Source of the DNA: JBHEMK01 sp046262635
GTDB taxonomy: Bacteria > Actinomycetota > Thermoleophilia > Gaiellales > Gaiellaceae
DNA: 16,206 nucleotides
Assembly: GCA_046262635.1 (NCBI GenBank)
Contig: JBHEMK010000094.1
Coordinates: forward strand, 1-16,206
Reading direction: 5' to 3'
Below are positions 7,333-13,640 of the stretch, piece after piece (positions within the stretch are counted from its first letter, which is position 1; every line of letters begins with the position of its first letter). The notes under the pieces were generated by a model. The model was not told the origin of the DNA, searched no databases, and worked only from the letters and a program-made list of their open reading frames with translations. Position numbers and translations under genes: made by a program.

Positions 7333-9152
7333 GAGTCGTCTTTCGCCACCGGGGCTGGTCGCAGCTGCTGCTCCCGGTCGTGCTGACGGCCATGATTTTC
7401 GTGGTCTGGGATCTCGTCGTCAGGATCTTCCACGTCCAGTCGTACGTGTTGCCGTCGCCGCGCTCGGTCTTCGCCACGATCGGCTCGGACTGGGACGTGC
7501 TCGAACCCGCGCTCCTCAAGACAGTGGAGGAGTTCCTGATCGGCTTTGTCGTCGGTGCCGCGTGCGGCTTCCTGCTGGCCGTCGTGATGGCGCACTCACG
7601 GGTGGTCCGCCGGGGCCTCTACCCACTGCTGATCGCCTCCCAGGCGGTGCCGATCATCGCGATCGCCGCAGCACTCGTGATCTGGCTCGGCTTCGGGCTC
7701 GCGCCGAAGATCGCGATCGTGGCGCTGATCGTCTTCTTCCCGGTCGTCGTCAACGTGCTCGACGGCCTGACGAACGTCGACCGGGACGCCGTCAACCTCG
7801 CCCGCGCGATGGGCGCGAACGGCCTCCGCATCTTCCTGCACATCCGGCTGCCGGCGACCCTGACGCCACTCTTTTCTGCGCTCAAGCTCGCTGCGACCTT
7901 CAGCGTCACGGGCGCCGTCCTCGGCGAGTGGACGGCCTCGACGACGGGCGGGCTCGGCGTCTACCTGCTCGAACAGAACTCCCGTCTGAACACGGCGGGT
8001 GTGTTCGCTGCGATCCTGCTCCTCTCGGCGATCGGCATCGTCGGTTTCCTGCTCGTAGCCGGCGCCGAACAGCTCGCGACGCCCTGGCGCACCCGCTCGA
8101 CTCCCCGCAACCTGTTCCGAAGGAGACACCACATGACAGCTCGTCTCGGTGCGACGGCGGCCCTCGCTGTCGCGGTCGTTCTCGTCGCCGCAGCCTGCGG
8201 CGGCTCCTCGTCCCCGAAGTCGTCGTCAGCCACGGCCGCCAAGGCCGGGAAGGCACAGGTGATCCGGATGGTGCAGGAGTGGCCGGTGGCGGACGGCTTC
8301 TGGATCCCCTGGATCGTCGCGCGCGACAAGGGCTGGTATCGCGCCGCCGGGATCGACCTGAAGATCATCCCGCCACCGACGGTGGCCGACACGGTCAAGT
8401 TCCTCGGCACCGGCCGCGCCGACCTGGGCTTCACGACGATCCTCGACGTGATCTTCGCGAAGGAGCAGAATGCGCCGCTCAAGTCGGTCGGCGCCTACTC
8501 GCAGTCGAACAACTGGGGGCTGATCGGCCGCCAGGGTGAGAAGTTCACGGTCGCGGGGATCAAGGGCAAGACGGTCGGCATCTACAACGACGCGTGGACG
8601 AAGGCGCAGCTCAGCATCATGCTCAAGTCGGCCAACCTCGGCCTGGGCGACATCAAGATGGTCGCCGCCGCCAGCGACGTCGTCCCGCTGCTCCTGGCGA
8701 AGAAGGTCGATGTCGCCACGGGCGTGACGAATGCCGAGGCCTCCGAAGTGCGGACGGTCGGCAAGCAGAAGCCCTTCATGCTGCTTGCGAAGGACTATGG
8801 CGTCCCGAACTCGCCAATCTGGCTGATCGCAGCCAACACGAACTGGCTGAAGAGGAACCCGGCCCTCGCGAAGACGTGGTTCAGGGTGACGAAGCGTGCA
8901 CTGCAGTGGTCGATCGACAACCCGGAAGCCGCCGTGAAGATGTTCGAGACGGCCTACCCCAAGGCGGAGTCATATGCCTACGCCCTCGACCAGTGGAAGG
9001 CGACGATCCCGCTCTTCAGATCCCGGGGCGGTTACTTCAACCAGACCAACCAGCAGTGGTCGGCGCTGCTGCCCGCGTTGAAGCAGGAGAAGCTGGTCAG
9101 AAAGCCGCTCGCTCCGAGCGCGTACTACACGAATGCGTATCTCGGCGGCTAG
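7329..9152 (+). CDS. ABC transporter permease in frame with substrate-binding lipoprotein (fused ORF)
   Basis: One uninterrupted frame of 607 residues. Residues 1 to about 268 are a BPD_transp_1 permease with about six membrane segments and the EAA loop (NLARAMGANGLRIFLHIRLPA), which docks onto the ATPase. After a basic cytoplasmic-type linker (RTRSTPRNLFRRRHH) the frame continues without a stop into a complete substrate-binding lipoprotein that begins at an internal ATG (8133) with its own ribosome site. The gene starts at GTG 7329, overlapping the ATPase stop. Topology allows a real fusion: the lipoprotein signal segment would be a seventh membrane helix and place the binding domain outside. 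Alternatively the permease stop was lost recently: CGA at 8118 is one transition from TGA, and the CGA AGG AGA codons there look like a ribosome site, not coding sequence. A sequencing error is also possible. Confidence 0.8.
   Translation: MRVVFRHRGWSQLLLPVVLTAMIFVVWDLVVRIFHVQSYVLPSPRSVFATIGSDWDVLEPALLKTVEEFLIGFVVGAACGFLLAVVMAHSRVVRRGLYPLLIASQAVPIIAIAAALVIWLGFGLAPKIAIVALIVFFPVVVNVLDGLTNVDRDAVNLARAMGANGLRIFLHIRLPATLTPLFSALKLAATFSVTGAVLGEWTASTTGGLGVYLLEQNSRLNTAGVFAAILLLSAIGIVGFLLVAGAEQLATPWRTRSTPRNLFRRRHHMTARLGATAALAVAVVLVAAACGGSSSPKSSSATAAKAGKAQVIRMVQEWPVADGFWIPWIVARDKGWYRAAGIDLKIIPPPTVADTVKFLGTGRADLGFTTILDVIFAKEQNAPLKSVGAYSQSNNWGLIGRQGEKFTVAGIKGKTVGIYNDAWTKAQLSIMLKSANLGLGDIKMVAAASDVVPLLLAKKVDVATGVTNAEASEVRTVGKQKPFMLLAKDYGVPNSPIWLIAANTNWLKRNPALAKTWFRVTKRALQWSIDNPEAAVKMFETAYPKAESYAYALDQWKATIPLFRSRGGYFNQTNQQWSALLPALKQEKLVRKPLAPSAYYTNAYLGG
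8120..8126 (+). promoter_or_regulatory. Shine-Dalgarno site for the internal start of the binding protein
   Basis: AAGGAGA with about 7 nt to the ATG at 8133 is the best canonical ribosome-binding site in the window. It lies within the open permease frame and decides that the binding protein can be translated as a separate polypeptide. Confidence 0.7.
8133..9152 (+). CDS. ABC transporter substrate-binding lipoprotein (NMT1/THI5/ThiY-like), nested start
   Basis: Read from its own ATG this is a 339-residue periplasmic-binding protein of the NMT1/THI5-like family (thiamine pyrimidine precursors, nitrate, sulfonates). A signal peptide with a hydrophobic core precedes a lipobox (LVAAAC, Cys22) and a Gly/Ser-rich spacer, as in actinobacterial lipoproteins. 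Family landmarks are the N-terminal segment FWIPWIVARDKGWYRAAGID, the substrate-site region PPPTVADTVKFLGTGRADLG, and AYSQSNNWGLIGR. ThiY proteins have a similar PP...GxADxG pattern, so a pyrimidine-like ligand is reasonable but unproven. The strong AAGGAGA upstream favours separate synthesis, yet no stop codon separates it from the permease. It should sit on the outer face of the membrane and feed the permease. This overlaps the fused-ORF entry and is the alternative reading. Confidence 0.75.
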   Translation: MTARLGATAALAVAVVLVAAACGGSSSPKSSSATAAKAGKAQVIRMVQEWPVADGFWIPWIVARDKGWYRAAGIDLKIIPPPTVADTVKFLGTGRADLGFTTILDVIFAKEQNAPLKSVGAYSQSNNWGLIGRQGEKFTVAGIKGKTVGIYNDAWTKAQLSIMLKSANLGLGDIKMVAAASDVVPLLLAKKVDVATGVTNAEASEVRTVGKQKPFMLLAKDYGVPNSPIWLIAANTNWLKRNPALAKTWFRVTKRALQWSIDNPEAAVKMFETAYPKAESYAYALDQWKATIPLFRSRGGYFNQTNQQWSALLPALKQEKLVRKPLAPSAYYTNAYLGG

Positions 9153-9198
9153 AGGAAAGCCGCGTCCAATTCGCTTGTGCGCTCGACCCGGGCTGACC

Positions 9199-9218
9199 GC
9201 CGACCACATCGTGGCGGC
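9199..9218 (+). terminator. Possible hairpin after the ABC transporter
   Basis: Arms 9199-9207 (GCCGACCAC) and 9211-9218 (GTGGCGGC) pair over 8 bp with one bulged A around an ATC loop, about 46 nt after the lipoprotein stop. No U-tract. The position suits a terminator, but the stem is modest for such GC-rich DNA. Confidence 0.3.
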
Positions 9219-9540
9219 ACGTCGCCGTGGCGGTTCGAACAGCGGCCGGCTCTGCTGCAGCTCGGCTTCATTCCGCCGGAGACTGGCCCCGGCTGCCCGT
9301 CGGTGGCTGCACCGCCTCTGCTTCCGCGTGGGGCCCGGCGCCCGATTTTGGCTCGCGACCGCCGAAGACCGCCGGTGAGCTCGGCCCTCCGTGTCGAGGT
9401 CTCGCGGGGTGGCTTCGAGCCCGGCGTCGTCGATCGCCGCTGGAGCGATGCTGATCGGGGGTCTGGCAGAGATCGGACGACCCGCCTCGAGCTACGTTGC
9501 CCGCCGCGGGAAGCCCACATGAACTCGAGGACCCGCGCGC
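9219..9540. other. Gene-free stretch between the ABC genes and the transposase
   Basis: No recognisable protein in any frame. Open frames here encode Arg/Pro/Ser-rich sequences of no known family, as expected from GC-rich non-coding DNA. The distal end of the IS element should lie somewhere in this stretch, but I found no sequence matching the AT-rich edge at 10670-10703 in inverted orientation, so that end appears deleted or decayed. Confidence 0.45.
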
Positions 9541-10662
9541 TCAGCGGAGCCTCCCGTCGCGTGCAGACCATGCCGACGAGGATGCTGCTGCACTGGCTCG
9601 GTCTTTCGATGTCGATTGCGTGGAGAGAATCGATGTGGTGGTCGCGCTCCAGACGAACGGTCCGCGGCTCCCGTCGTCGGCTTGCAGGTAATGCTCGATC
9701 GCGCCGATCAGGTCGGGGGCCGAGCCGAAGCTGCCGCGGCGGCTCGCCGTCGCTGCCAGCGGGCCGGACCAGCGTCGGAAGAGGTCCAGCCATGAGGTCG
9801 CCCTCGGGGTGAGGTGGAGCTGGATGCGGGGGTGCTCCGCCAGCCACCCTCTGACCTCTGCGTGCCCGTGGGTCGAGCCGGTCTCGAGGATCACGTGAAT
9901 TTCCAGGCCCTCGGGAACCTCGCGGTCGACCGCGCCCAGGAACTTCACGAGTTGAAGGTGGCGGTGCGGAGGCGGGCAGGGGCCGATCGCCGCGCCGCCG
10001 AGCGCGTCGAGGGCGGCGAAGAGCGTCGTCGTGCGGTTGCGCGGACGGTCAGGGATCCTTGTGCCGGCGCGGCCCCGCAGCATCGGCAGCGAGTGCACGC
10101 CGGGATCGCGCGCCCGGATCTGGCTCTTGCTGTCCATGCAGAGGGCCACCGCGTGCTCCGGCGGGTTCAGATAGAGGCCGACGACGTCGACGACCTTCTG
10201 CTCGAGGCGCGTGCCGTCGGAGAACTCCGACGTCTGCACCCGGTGGGGCTTCAGGCCGCACGCCGACCAGACCCGTTGCACGGTCGCCGACGAGACCCCT
10301 TGGGCCCTGGCCATCGAGCGGCAACTCCACCTGGTCTCGCCCGGTGGTGCGTCCTCGAGGGTGGCGCGCACGATCTCTGCCACCTGCTCCGGACTGATCG
10401 ACGGCTTGCGGCCCCGACCGGGACGGACGCTGCCCAGGCCACGCAATCCCTCACTGGCAAACCGCCGCCGCCACGAGGCGACGGTCGTCGCCGAGACTCC
10501 GACCGCCTCTGCGATCCTCGTGTTGGCGACACCGTCCGCCGCGATCAACAAGGCCTGCGCCCGCTGGACGTCCCGACGTGCAGCGACCCGGGAGCGCGAG
10601 AGCGCTTCGAGCACCTTCCGCTGGCCCTTCGTCATCGCCATCGCGGCGGTCGCCGGACGCAT
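9541..10662 (-). CDS. IS630-family transposase, catalytic triad degenerate
   Basis: A 373-residue transposase of the IS630/Tc1-mariner group on the minus strand. The N-terminal helix-turn-helix part is intact (ALLIAADGVANTRIAEAVGV, then RFASEGLRGL and GRGRKPS), as is the middle segment. The catalytic half is recognisable (TTTLFAALDA, HRHLQLVKFL, LAEHPRIQLHLTP, RRGSF, PFVWSAT) but its DDE triad is broken. The first Asp remains (CMDSKSQ, Asp177). The usual DNYATH is ETGSTH (Asp to Glu260, Asn to Thr). The usual LVERWF is LFRRWS (Glu to Arg296). The C-terminus after TTTSIL does not match the family; another frame there (DSLHAIDIER) looks closer, so a frameshift near 9625 is possible. Almost certainly unable to transpose. 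The ATG at 10662 is chosen because TAGCCT precedes it by 6 nt. Confidence 0.85.
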   Translation of the reverse strand: MRPATAAMAMTKGQRKVLEALSRSRVAARRDVQRAQALLIAADGVANTRIAEAVGVSATTVASWRRRFASEGLRGLGSVRPGRGRKPSISPEQVAEIVRATLEDAPPGETRWSCRSMARAQGVSSATVQRVWSACGLKPHRVQTSEFSDGTRLEQKVVDVVGLYLNPPEHAVALCMDSKSQIRARDPGVHSLPMLRGRAGTRIPDRPRNRTTTLFAALDALGGAAIGPCPPPHRHLQLVKFLGAVDREVPEGLEIHVILETGSTHGHAEVRGWLAEHPRIQLHLTPRATSWLDLFRRWSGPLAATASRRGSFGSAPDLIGAIEHYLQADDGSRGPFVWSATTTSILSTQSTSKDRASAAASSSAWSARDGRLR

Positions 10663-10668
10663 CGAGAC

Positions 10669-10674
10669 AGGCTA
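10669..10674 (-). promoter_or_regulatory. -10 box of a leaderless promoter for the transposase
   Basis: On the minus strand TAGCCT is followed by 6 nt (GTCTCG) and the ATG at 10662. This is the same spacing as at the host genes in this window, and no Shine-Dalgarno sequence is present. Confidence 0.45.
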
Positions 10675-10697
10675 CCACAAAAGACATCTATTTGCGA

Positions 10698-10703
10698 TAC
10701 AGT
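10698..10703 (+). promoter_or_regulatory. -10 box of a leaderless promoter for the accessory operon
   Basis: TACAGT is followed by 7 nt and a TTG at 10711 that opens a protein aligning with its family from residue 1. The box lies at the AT-rich edge of the IS630 remnant, so the element may have supplied it. It faces away from the transposase promoter, the two -10 boxes being 23 bp apart. No convincing -35 box. Confidence 0.5.
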
Positions 10704-10710
10704 GATTCCG

Positions 10711-11454
10711 TTGGCCAGGATCCTGATCGCGGGCGAGTCGTGGACGACGACGTCGATTCACGTCAAGGGCTTCGATTCGTTCACGACCGTCGCCTACGAG
10801 GAGGGCGCGGGCCCGCTGCGCGACGTCCTCCTCGTCGCAGGCCACGAGGTCACGTTCCTGCCGAACCACCTCGCCGCGACCGACTTTCCGTTCAGCAGCC
10901 GTGGGCTCGAGGCGTGGGACGTCGTCCTCCTCTCTGACATCGGCTCGAACACGCTGCTCGTGCCCCCGGCAACCTTCACGCGTTTTGAGGCGAGGCCGAA
11001 CCGGCTCGCCGCGCTGCGCGACTGGACGCGGTCCGGGGGAGGGCTCGCGATGGTCGGCGGCTACCTCTCCTTCCAGGGCATCGAGGGAAAGGCGAACTAC
11101 CGCGGGACGCCGCTGGCGGAGGTGCTGCCGGTCGAGATCGAGCCCGGCGACGACCGCGTCGAGGCGCCCGAGGACCCGATCCCGCGGCTGACGGATTGCC
11201 TGCACCCGATCACGGCCGGGCTGCCCAGAGAATGGCCGTCGATCCTCGGCTACCAGCGGCTTGCACCGAAGTCGGGCTGCTCCGTGCTCGCCCGCGTCGA
11301 CGGCCACCCACTCGTCGTCGCGGGTGAGCCCGGCGACGGGCGCGCGCTCGCGTACGCAAGCGACATCGGCCCGCATTGGGCCCCACCGGCCTTCGTCGAG
11401 TGGGACGGCTACGCCCGCTTCTGGGACCAGGCGGCCCGGTGGCTCGCGGGCTAG
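10711..11454 (+). CDS. GATase1-like (DJ-1/ThuA superfamily) protein, labelled glutamine amidotransferase
   Basis: A 247-residue cytoplasmic protein of the family usually annotated as putative glutamine amidotransferase (GATase1_like). It opens with MARILIAGESW and has characteristic segments IHVKGFDSFTT, YEEGAGPLR, LPNHLAATDFPF, LSDIGSNTLLVPP, MVGGYLSFQGIEGKANYRGTP and SDIGPHWAPPAFVEW. The position where a class I amidotransferase would have its Cys nucleophile (GGYLSF, 116-121) has no Cys, so the amidotransferase name is doubtful. ThuA-like members of the superfamily likewise lack it. The true reaction is unknown. TTG 10711 is taken as start from the -10 spacing and family alignment; GTG 10702 would add three residues but lies in the -10 box. 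A much longer upstream extension of the frame is only antisense to the transposase. The end overlaps the next gene by 16 nt. Confidence 0.85.
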   Translation: MARILIAGESWTTTSIHVKGFDSFTTVAYEEGAGPLRDVLLVAGHEVTFLPNHLAATDFPFSSRGLEAWDVVLLSDIGSNTLLVPPATFTRFEARPNRLAALRDWTRSGGGLAMVGGYLSFQGIEGKANYRGTPLAEVLPVEIEPGDDRVEAPEDPIPRLTDCLHPITAGLPREWPSILGYQRLAPKSGCSVLARVDGHPLVVAGEPGDGRALAYASDIGPHWAPPAFVEWDGYARFWDQAARWLAG

Positions 11455-12092
11455 CTCCAGCGCGGCTCCTCGCCGCCCAGCGGGCGGCGCTCGAGATCGC
11501 GGGTGCTCTGGTCCAGATGGTGCACGCCGGTCTGACCGAGCGAGAGCTCGCGGCCCGCGCCGCGGAGCTGGCCCGGCAGCGCGGCGCGACCGGTTTCTGG
11601 GCGCCGGTCGCCGTCGGTGCCGGGGCCGGCGCGCTCGTCTGCCATCCCGAGTTCCCGCCGACCGACCGTGCGGTCGCCGACCCCGATCTCGTCTGGTTCG
11701 ACATCACGCCGGATTTCGGCGGCTGGCCCGGCGACGCGACGCGCTCCGTCGTCATCGGGACGGACGGGGTGCGCGAGCGCGTCCTCGCCGACGCTCGGCG
11801 GATCGAGCGCGCGATCGTGGCTGCGATCCGCCCGGGGATGCCCGCGAACGAGCTGTTCGGCGTCGCGCGGGGCCTGCTCGATGCCGATGGCTACGAGCTG
11901 CTCGACCTGTGCGGAAACATCGGCCACGACCTCGGCCGCGGCGCCGTCGTGACCGGCTCAATCGACCCGCGCAACGAGACGCCGATGTGGGGCTGCTGGG
12001 CGATCGAACCTCACCTCGGCCTCGACGGCATCGGCGCGAAGATCGAGGACCTCGTCTGGATCTCCGAGGAAGGAGTCCATGTCCTCGCCTGA
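11439..12092 (+). CDS. M24-family (pita-bread fold) metalloenzyme, first copy
   Basis: A 217-residue protein with the methionine aminopeptidase/prolidase/creatinase fold. All five metal ligands are visible in order: Asp88 (WFDITPDFGGWPGDATRS), Asp99, His163 (NIGHDLG), Glu190 (WAIEP) and Glu203 (KIEDLVW). It lacks the extra N-terminal domain of prolidases and creatinase and is shorter than most methionine aminopeptidases, so it is a bare catalytic domain. Members of this fold cleave peptides next to Pro or Met, or C-N bonds of small molecules such as creatine and ectoine; the sequence does not say which. GTG 11439 is chosen as the only suitable start near the 5' end and overlaps the upstream gene by 16 nt. 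It is a paralogue of the next gene, and the two may form a heterodimer. Confidence 0.85.
   Translation: MARGLAPARLLAAQRAALEIAGALVQMVHAGLTERELAARAAELARQRGATGFWAPVAVGAGAGALVCHPEFPPTDRAVADPDLVWFDITPDFGGWPGDATRSVVIGTDGVRERVLADARRIERAIVAAIRPGMPANELFGVARGLLDADGYELLDLCGNIGHDLGRGAVVTGSIDPRNETPMWGCWAIEPHLGLDGIGAKIEDLVWISEEGVHVLA
12067..12075 (+). promoter_or_regulatory. Ribosome-binding site inside the end of the first M24 gene
   Basis: AGGAAGGAG lies 3 nt before the ATG at 12079 and within the last codons of the upstream gene. It fixes the start of the second M24 gene and shows that its initiation sits inside its neighbour. Confidence 0.6.
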
Positions 12093-12720
12093 CGGGCTCG
12101 TCGCGGTGCAGCGGATCGCCGTCGAGGTTGCCGAGCGCGCCATCCGCGACGCGCGGCGCGGGATGACGGAGATCGAGCTCCGCGCGCTCGTCGAGCTCTG
12201 GCTGCGCGAGGACGGCTGCGCCTCGGTTTGGTCGATCACGAACGTCGGCTTCGACGCGCGCTCGACGATCTGCTTCCCGGACCAGCCGCCCACCGAGAAC
12301 CGCCTCGTCGCGCTCGGCCACGTCGATCTCCACCCGGTCTCGGCAGAGGGTTGGTGGGGGGACTGCACCCGCACGGTCTGCCTTGGTGAGGATCCGGAGT
12401 ACATGCGGGCGCTCGAGACGTTACGCGGCGTCCATCAGGAGACACTGGCGCGCTGCCGCCCCGGGATGCAGGCGCGCGAGCTCTTCGGCGGCTGCCTCGC
12501 GGCGATCGAGGGGGCGGGCTACCGGCTGCTCGACCCCTGGTCGAACATCGGCCACTCGCTGCGGCGGGGCTCGGCGTACGACGAGAAGTTCATCGACGCG
12601 ACCAACGAGCGACCGATGTGGGGCGCCTGGGCAATCGAGCCCTTTCTCGGCACGGACACGTTCGGAGTCAAACTCGAAGACGTCGTTTGGTTCGATCAGG
12701 AAGGATGCTGGGTGCTCTGA
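12079..12720 (+). CDS. M24-family (pita-bread fold) metalloenzyme, second copy
   Basis: A 213-residue paralogue of the preceding gene with the same domain limits. The ligands are Asp83 (HVDLHPVSAEGWWGDCTRT), Asp95, His159 (NIGHSL), Glu187 (WAIEP) and Glu200 (KLEDVVW). The shared blocks RPGM-ARELFG, GY-LLD, NERPMWG-WAIEP-LG and EDVVW show common descent, though the N-terminal thirds differ strongly. Both active sites look intact, which favours specialised or cooperating subunits over a decaying duplicate. The start overlaps the first copy by 14 nt, and the end overlaps the nucleoside hydrolase by 16 nt. The substrate is not evident; a peptidase, a creatinase-like amidinohydrolase or an ectoine-hydrolase-like role are all compatible with the fold. 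Confidence 0.85.
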   Translation: MSSPDGLVAVQRIAVEVAERAIRDARRGMTEIELRALVELWLREDGCASVWSITNVGFDARSTICFPDQPPTENRLVALGHVDLHPVSAEGWWGDCTRTVCLGEDPEYMRALETLRGVHQETLARCRPGMQARELFGGCLAAIEGAGYRLLDPWSNIGHSLRRGSAYDEKFIDATNERPMWGAWAIEPFLGTDTFGVKLEDVVWFDQEGCWVL

Positions 12721-13640
12721 GCACGCCAATCCTGATCGACTGCGACCCCGGCCACGACGACGCGATCGCGATCCTGCTCGCGCTCGCGAGCCCGGAGCTC
12801 GAGCTGCGTGGGATCTCGACCGTCGCGGGCAATCAGACGGTCGACAAGACAACGAGCAATGCGCTCAAGGTGCTGGAGCTGGCCGGTCGTCGGGAGATCC
12901 CGGTCGCAGCCGGGGCCGCCCGCCCGCTCTCGCGTGAGCTGCGGACGGCGCCGCAGGTCCACGGCGAGTCCGGTCTCGATGGCCCGTCACTGCCCGAGCC
13001 GTCGACGCGTCCTGTTCAGCTGGACGCGGCGGACTTCCTCGCCGAGGCGATCGAGCCGGGCGTCGTGCTCGTGCCCCTGGGGCCGCTGACCAACGTGGCT
13101 CTGATGCTCGATCGCCACCCGGGCGTCGCCGGGCGGCTGGAGCGGATCGTCTGGATGGGTGGAGCGATCGGCGAGGGGAACATCACGCCTGCCGCCGAGT
13201 TCAACTGCTTCGTCGATCCCGAGGCTGCGGCAGCCGTCCTGGCGAGCGGGATCGACCTGACGATGATCGGCCTCGACGTGACGCACAGGGCGCTCTTCAC
13301 CCGTGCGCACGCCGAGCGGCTGCGGGAGACGGGCCCGATTGGTCGCTTCGTCGCCGAGCTGTCCGATTTCTTCCAGGAATTCCACACGGCCCGCTACGGC
13401 TTCGACGGCGCGCCGATCCACGACGCGATGGCCGTCGCGCACGTCGCGGATCCGACGCTCGTCACGACGCTCCACACGAACCTCGAGATCGAAACACGCT
13501 CCGAGTATTGCGACGGGCGAACTGTGGTCGATCGCTGGCAGTCGACCGGCAGGTCGGCCAACGCGCGCGTCGGCATCGACGTCGACGCCCGGCGGTTCCT
13601 CGAGCTGCTCGTGGAGCGGCTGGCTTTGCTCGAGCCGTGA
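12705..13640 (+). CDS. Inosine-uridine preferring nucleoside hydrolase family protein
   Basis: A 311-residue calcium-dependent N-ribohydrolase that splits ribonucleosides into base and ribose. The calcium-binding signature DCDPGHDDA gives Asp12, Asp14, Asp18 and Asp19. Further site residues are Thr129 (PLTN), Asn167 (EFNCFVDPEAA) and the His239-Asp240 pair (PIHDAMAVAH). It has the full family length and no signal peptide, so it acts in the cytoplasm on imported or salvaged nucleosides. ATG 12705 directly abuts an AGGAAGG, a tighter spacing than usual. The frame is open further upstream, but that part lies inside the M24 gene. Base specificity cannot be read. The stop overlaps the next gene (GTGA). 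It is the clearest metabolic clue to the operon: N-glycosidic bond cleavage. Confidence 0.93.
   Translation: MLGALSTPILIDCDPGHDDAIAILLALASPELELRGISTVAGNQTVDKTTSNALKVLELAGRREIPVAAGAARPLSRELRTAPQVHGESGLDGPSLPEPSTRPVQLDAADFLAEAIEPGVVLVPLGPLTNVALMLDRHPGVAGRLERIVWMGGAIGEGNITPAAEFNCFVDPEAAAAVLASGIDLTMIGLDVTHRALFTRAHAERLRETGPIGRFVAELSDFFQEFHTARYGFDGAPIHDAMAVAHVADPTLVTTLHTNLEIETRSEYCDGRTVVDRWQSTGRSANARVGIDVDARRFLELLVERLALLEP

Larger units (their letters stand above)
9541..10703 (-). mobile_element. Remnant of an IS630-family insertion sequence
   Basis: The element is defined by its transposase and by a conspicuously AT-rich edge at about 10670-10703 (plus strand CCACAAAAGACATCTATTTGCG), unlike the GC-rich surroundings and placed where the terminal repeat upstream of the transposase start should be. 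The opposite terminal repeat and the TA target duplication could not be identified, so the given left limit is only the end of the coding sequence. It separates the ABC importer from the catabolic-looking operon. Confidence 0.55.

Noticed and set aside
9149..9847. Open frames on both strands in the stretch after the ABC genes (9149-9847 minus, 9177-9812 plus)
   Set aside because: Low-complexity Arg/Pro/Gly translations typical of stop-poor GC-rich DNA, no start signals, no family recognised.
9814..10710. Long plus-strand extension of the GATase1-like frame
   Set aside because: It runs antisense to the transposase and has no family similarity; the conserved protein begins at residue 1 from TTG 10711.
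12618..12704. Upstream extension of the nucleoside hydrolase frame
   Set aside because: It lies within the second M24 gene, is Arg-rich and not part of the family; ATG 12705 gives the normal length.
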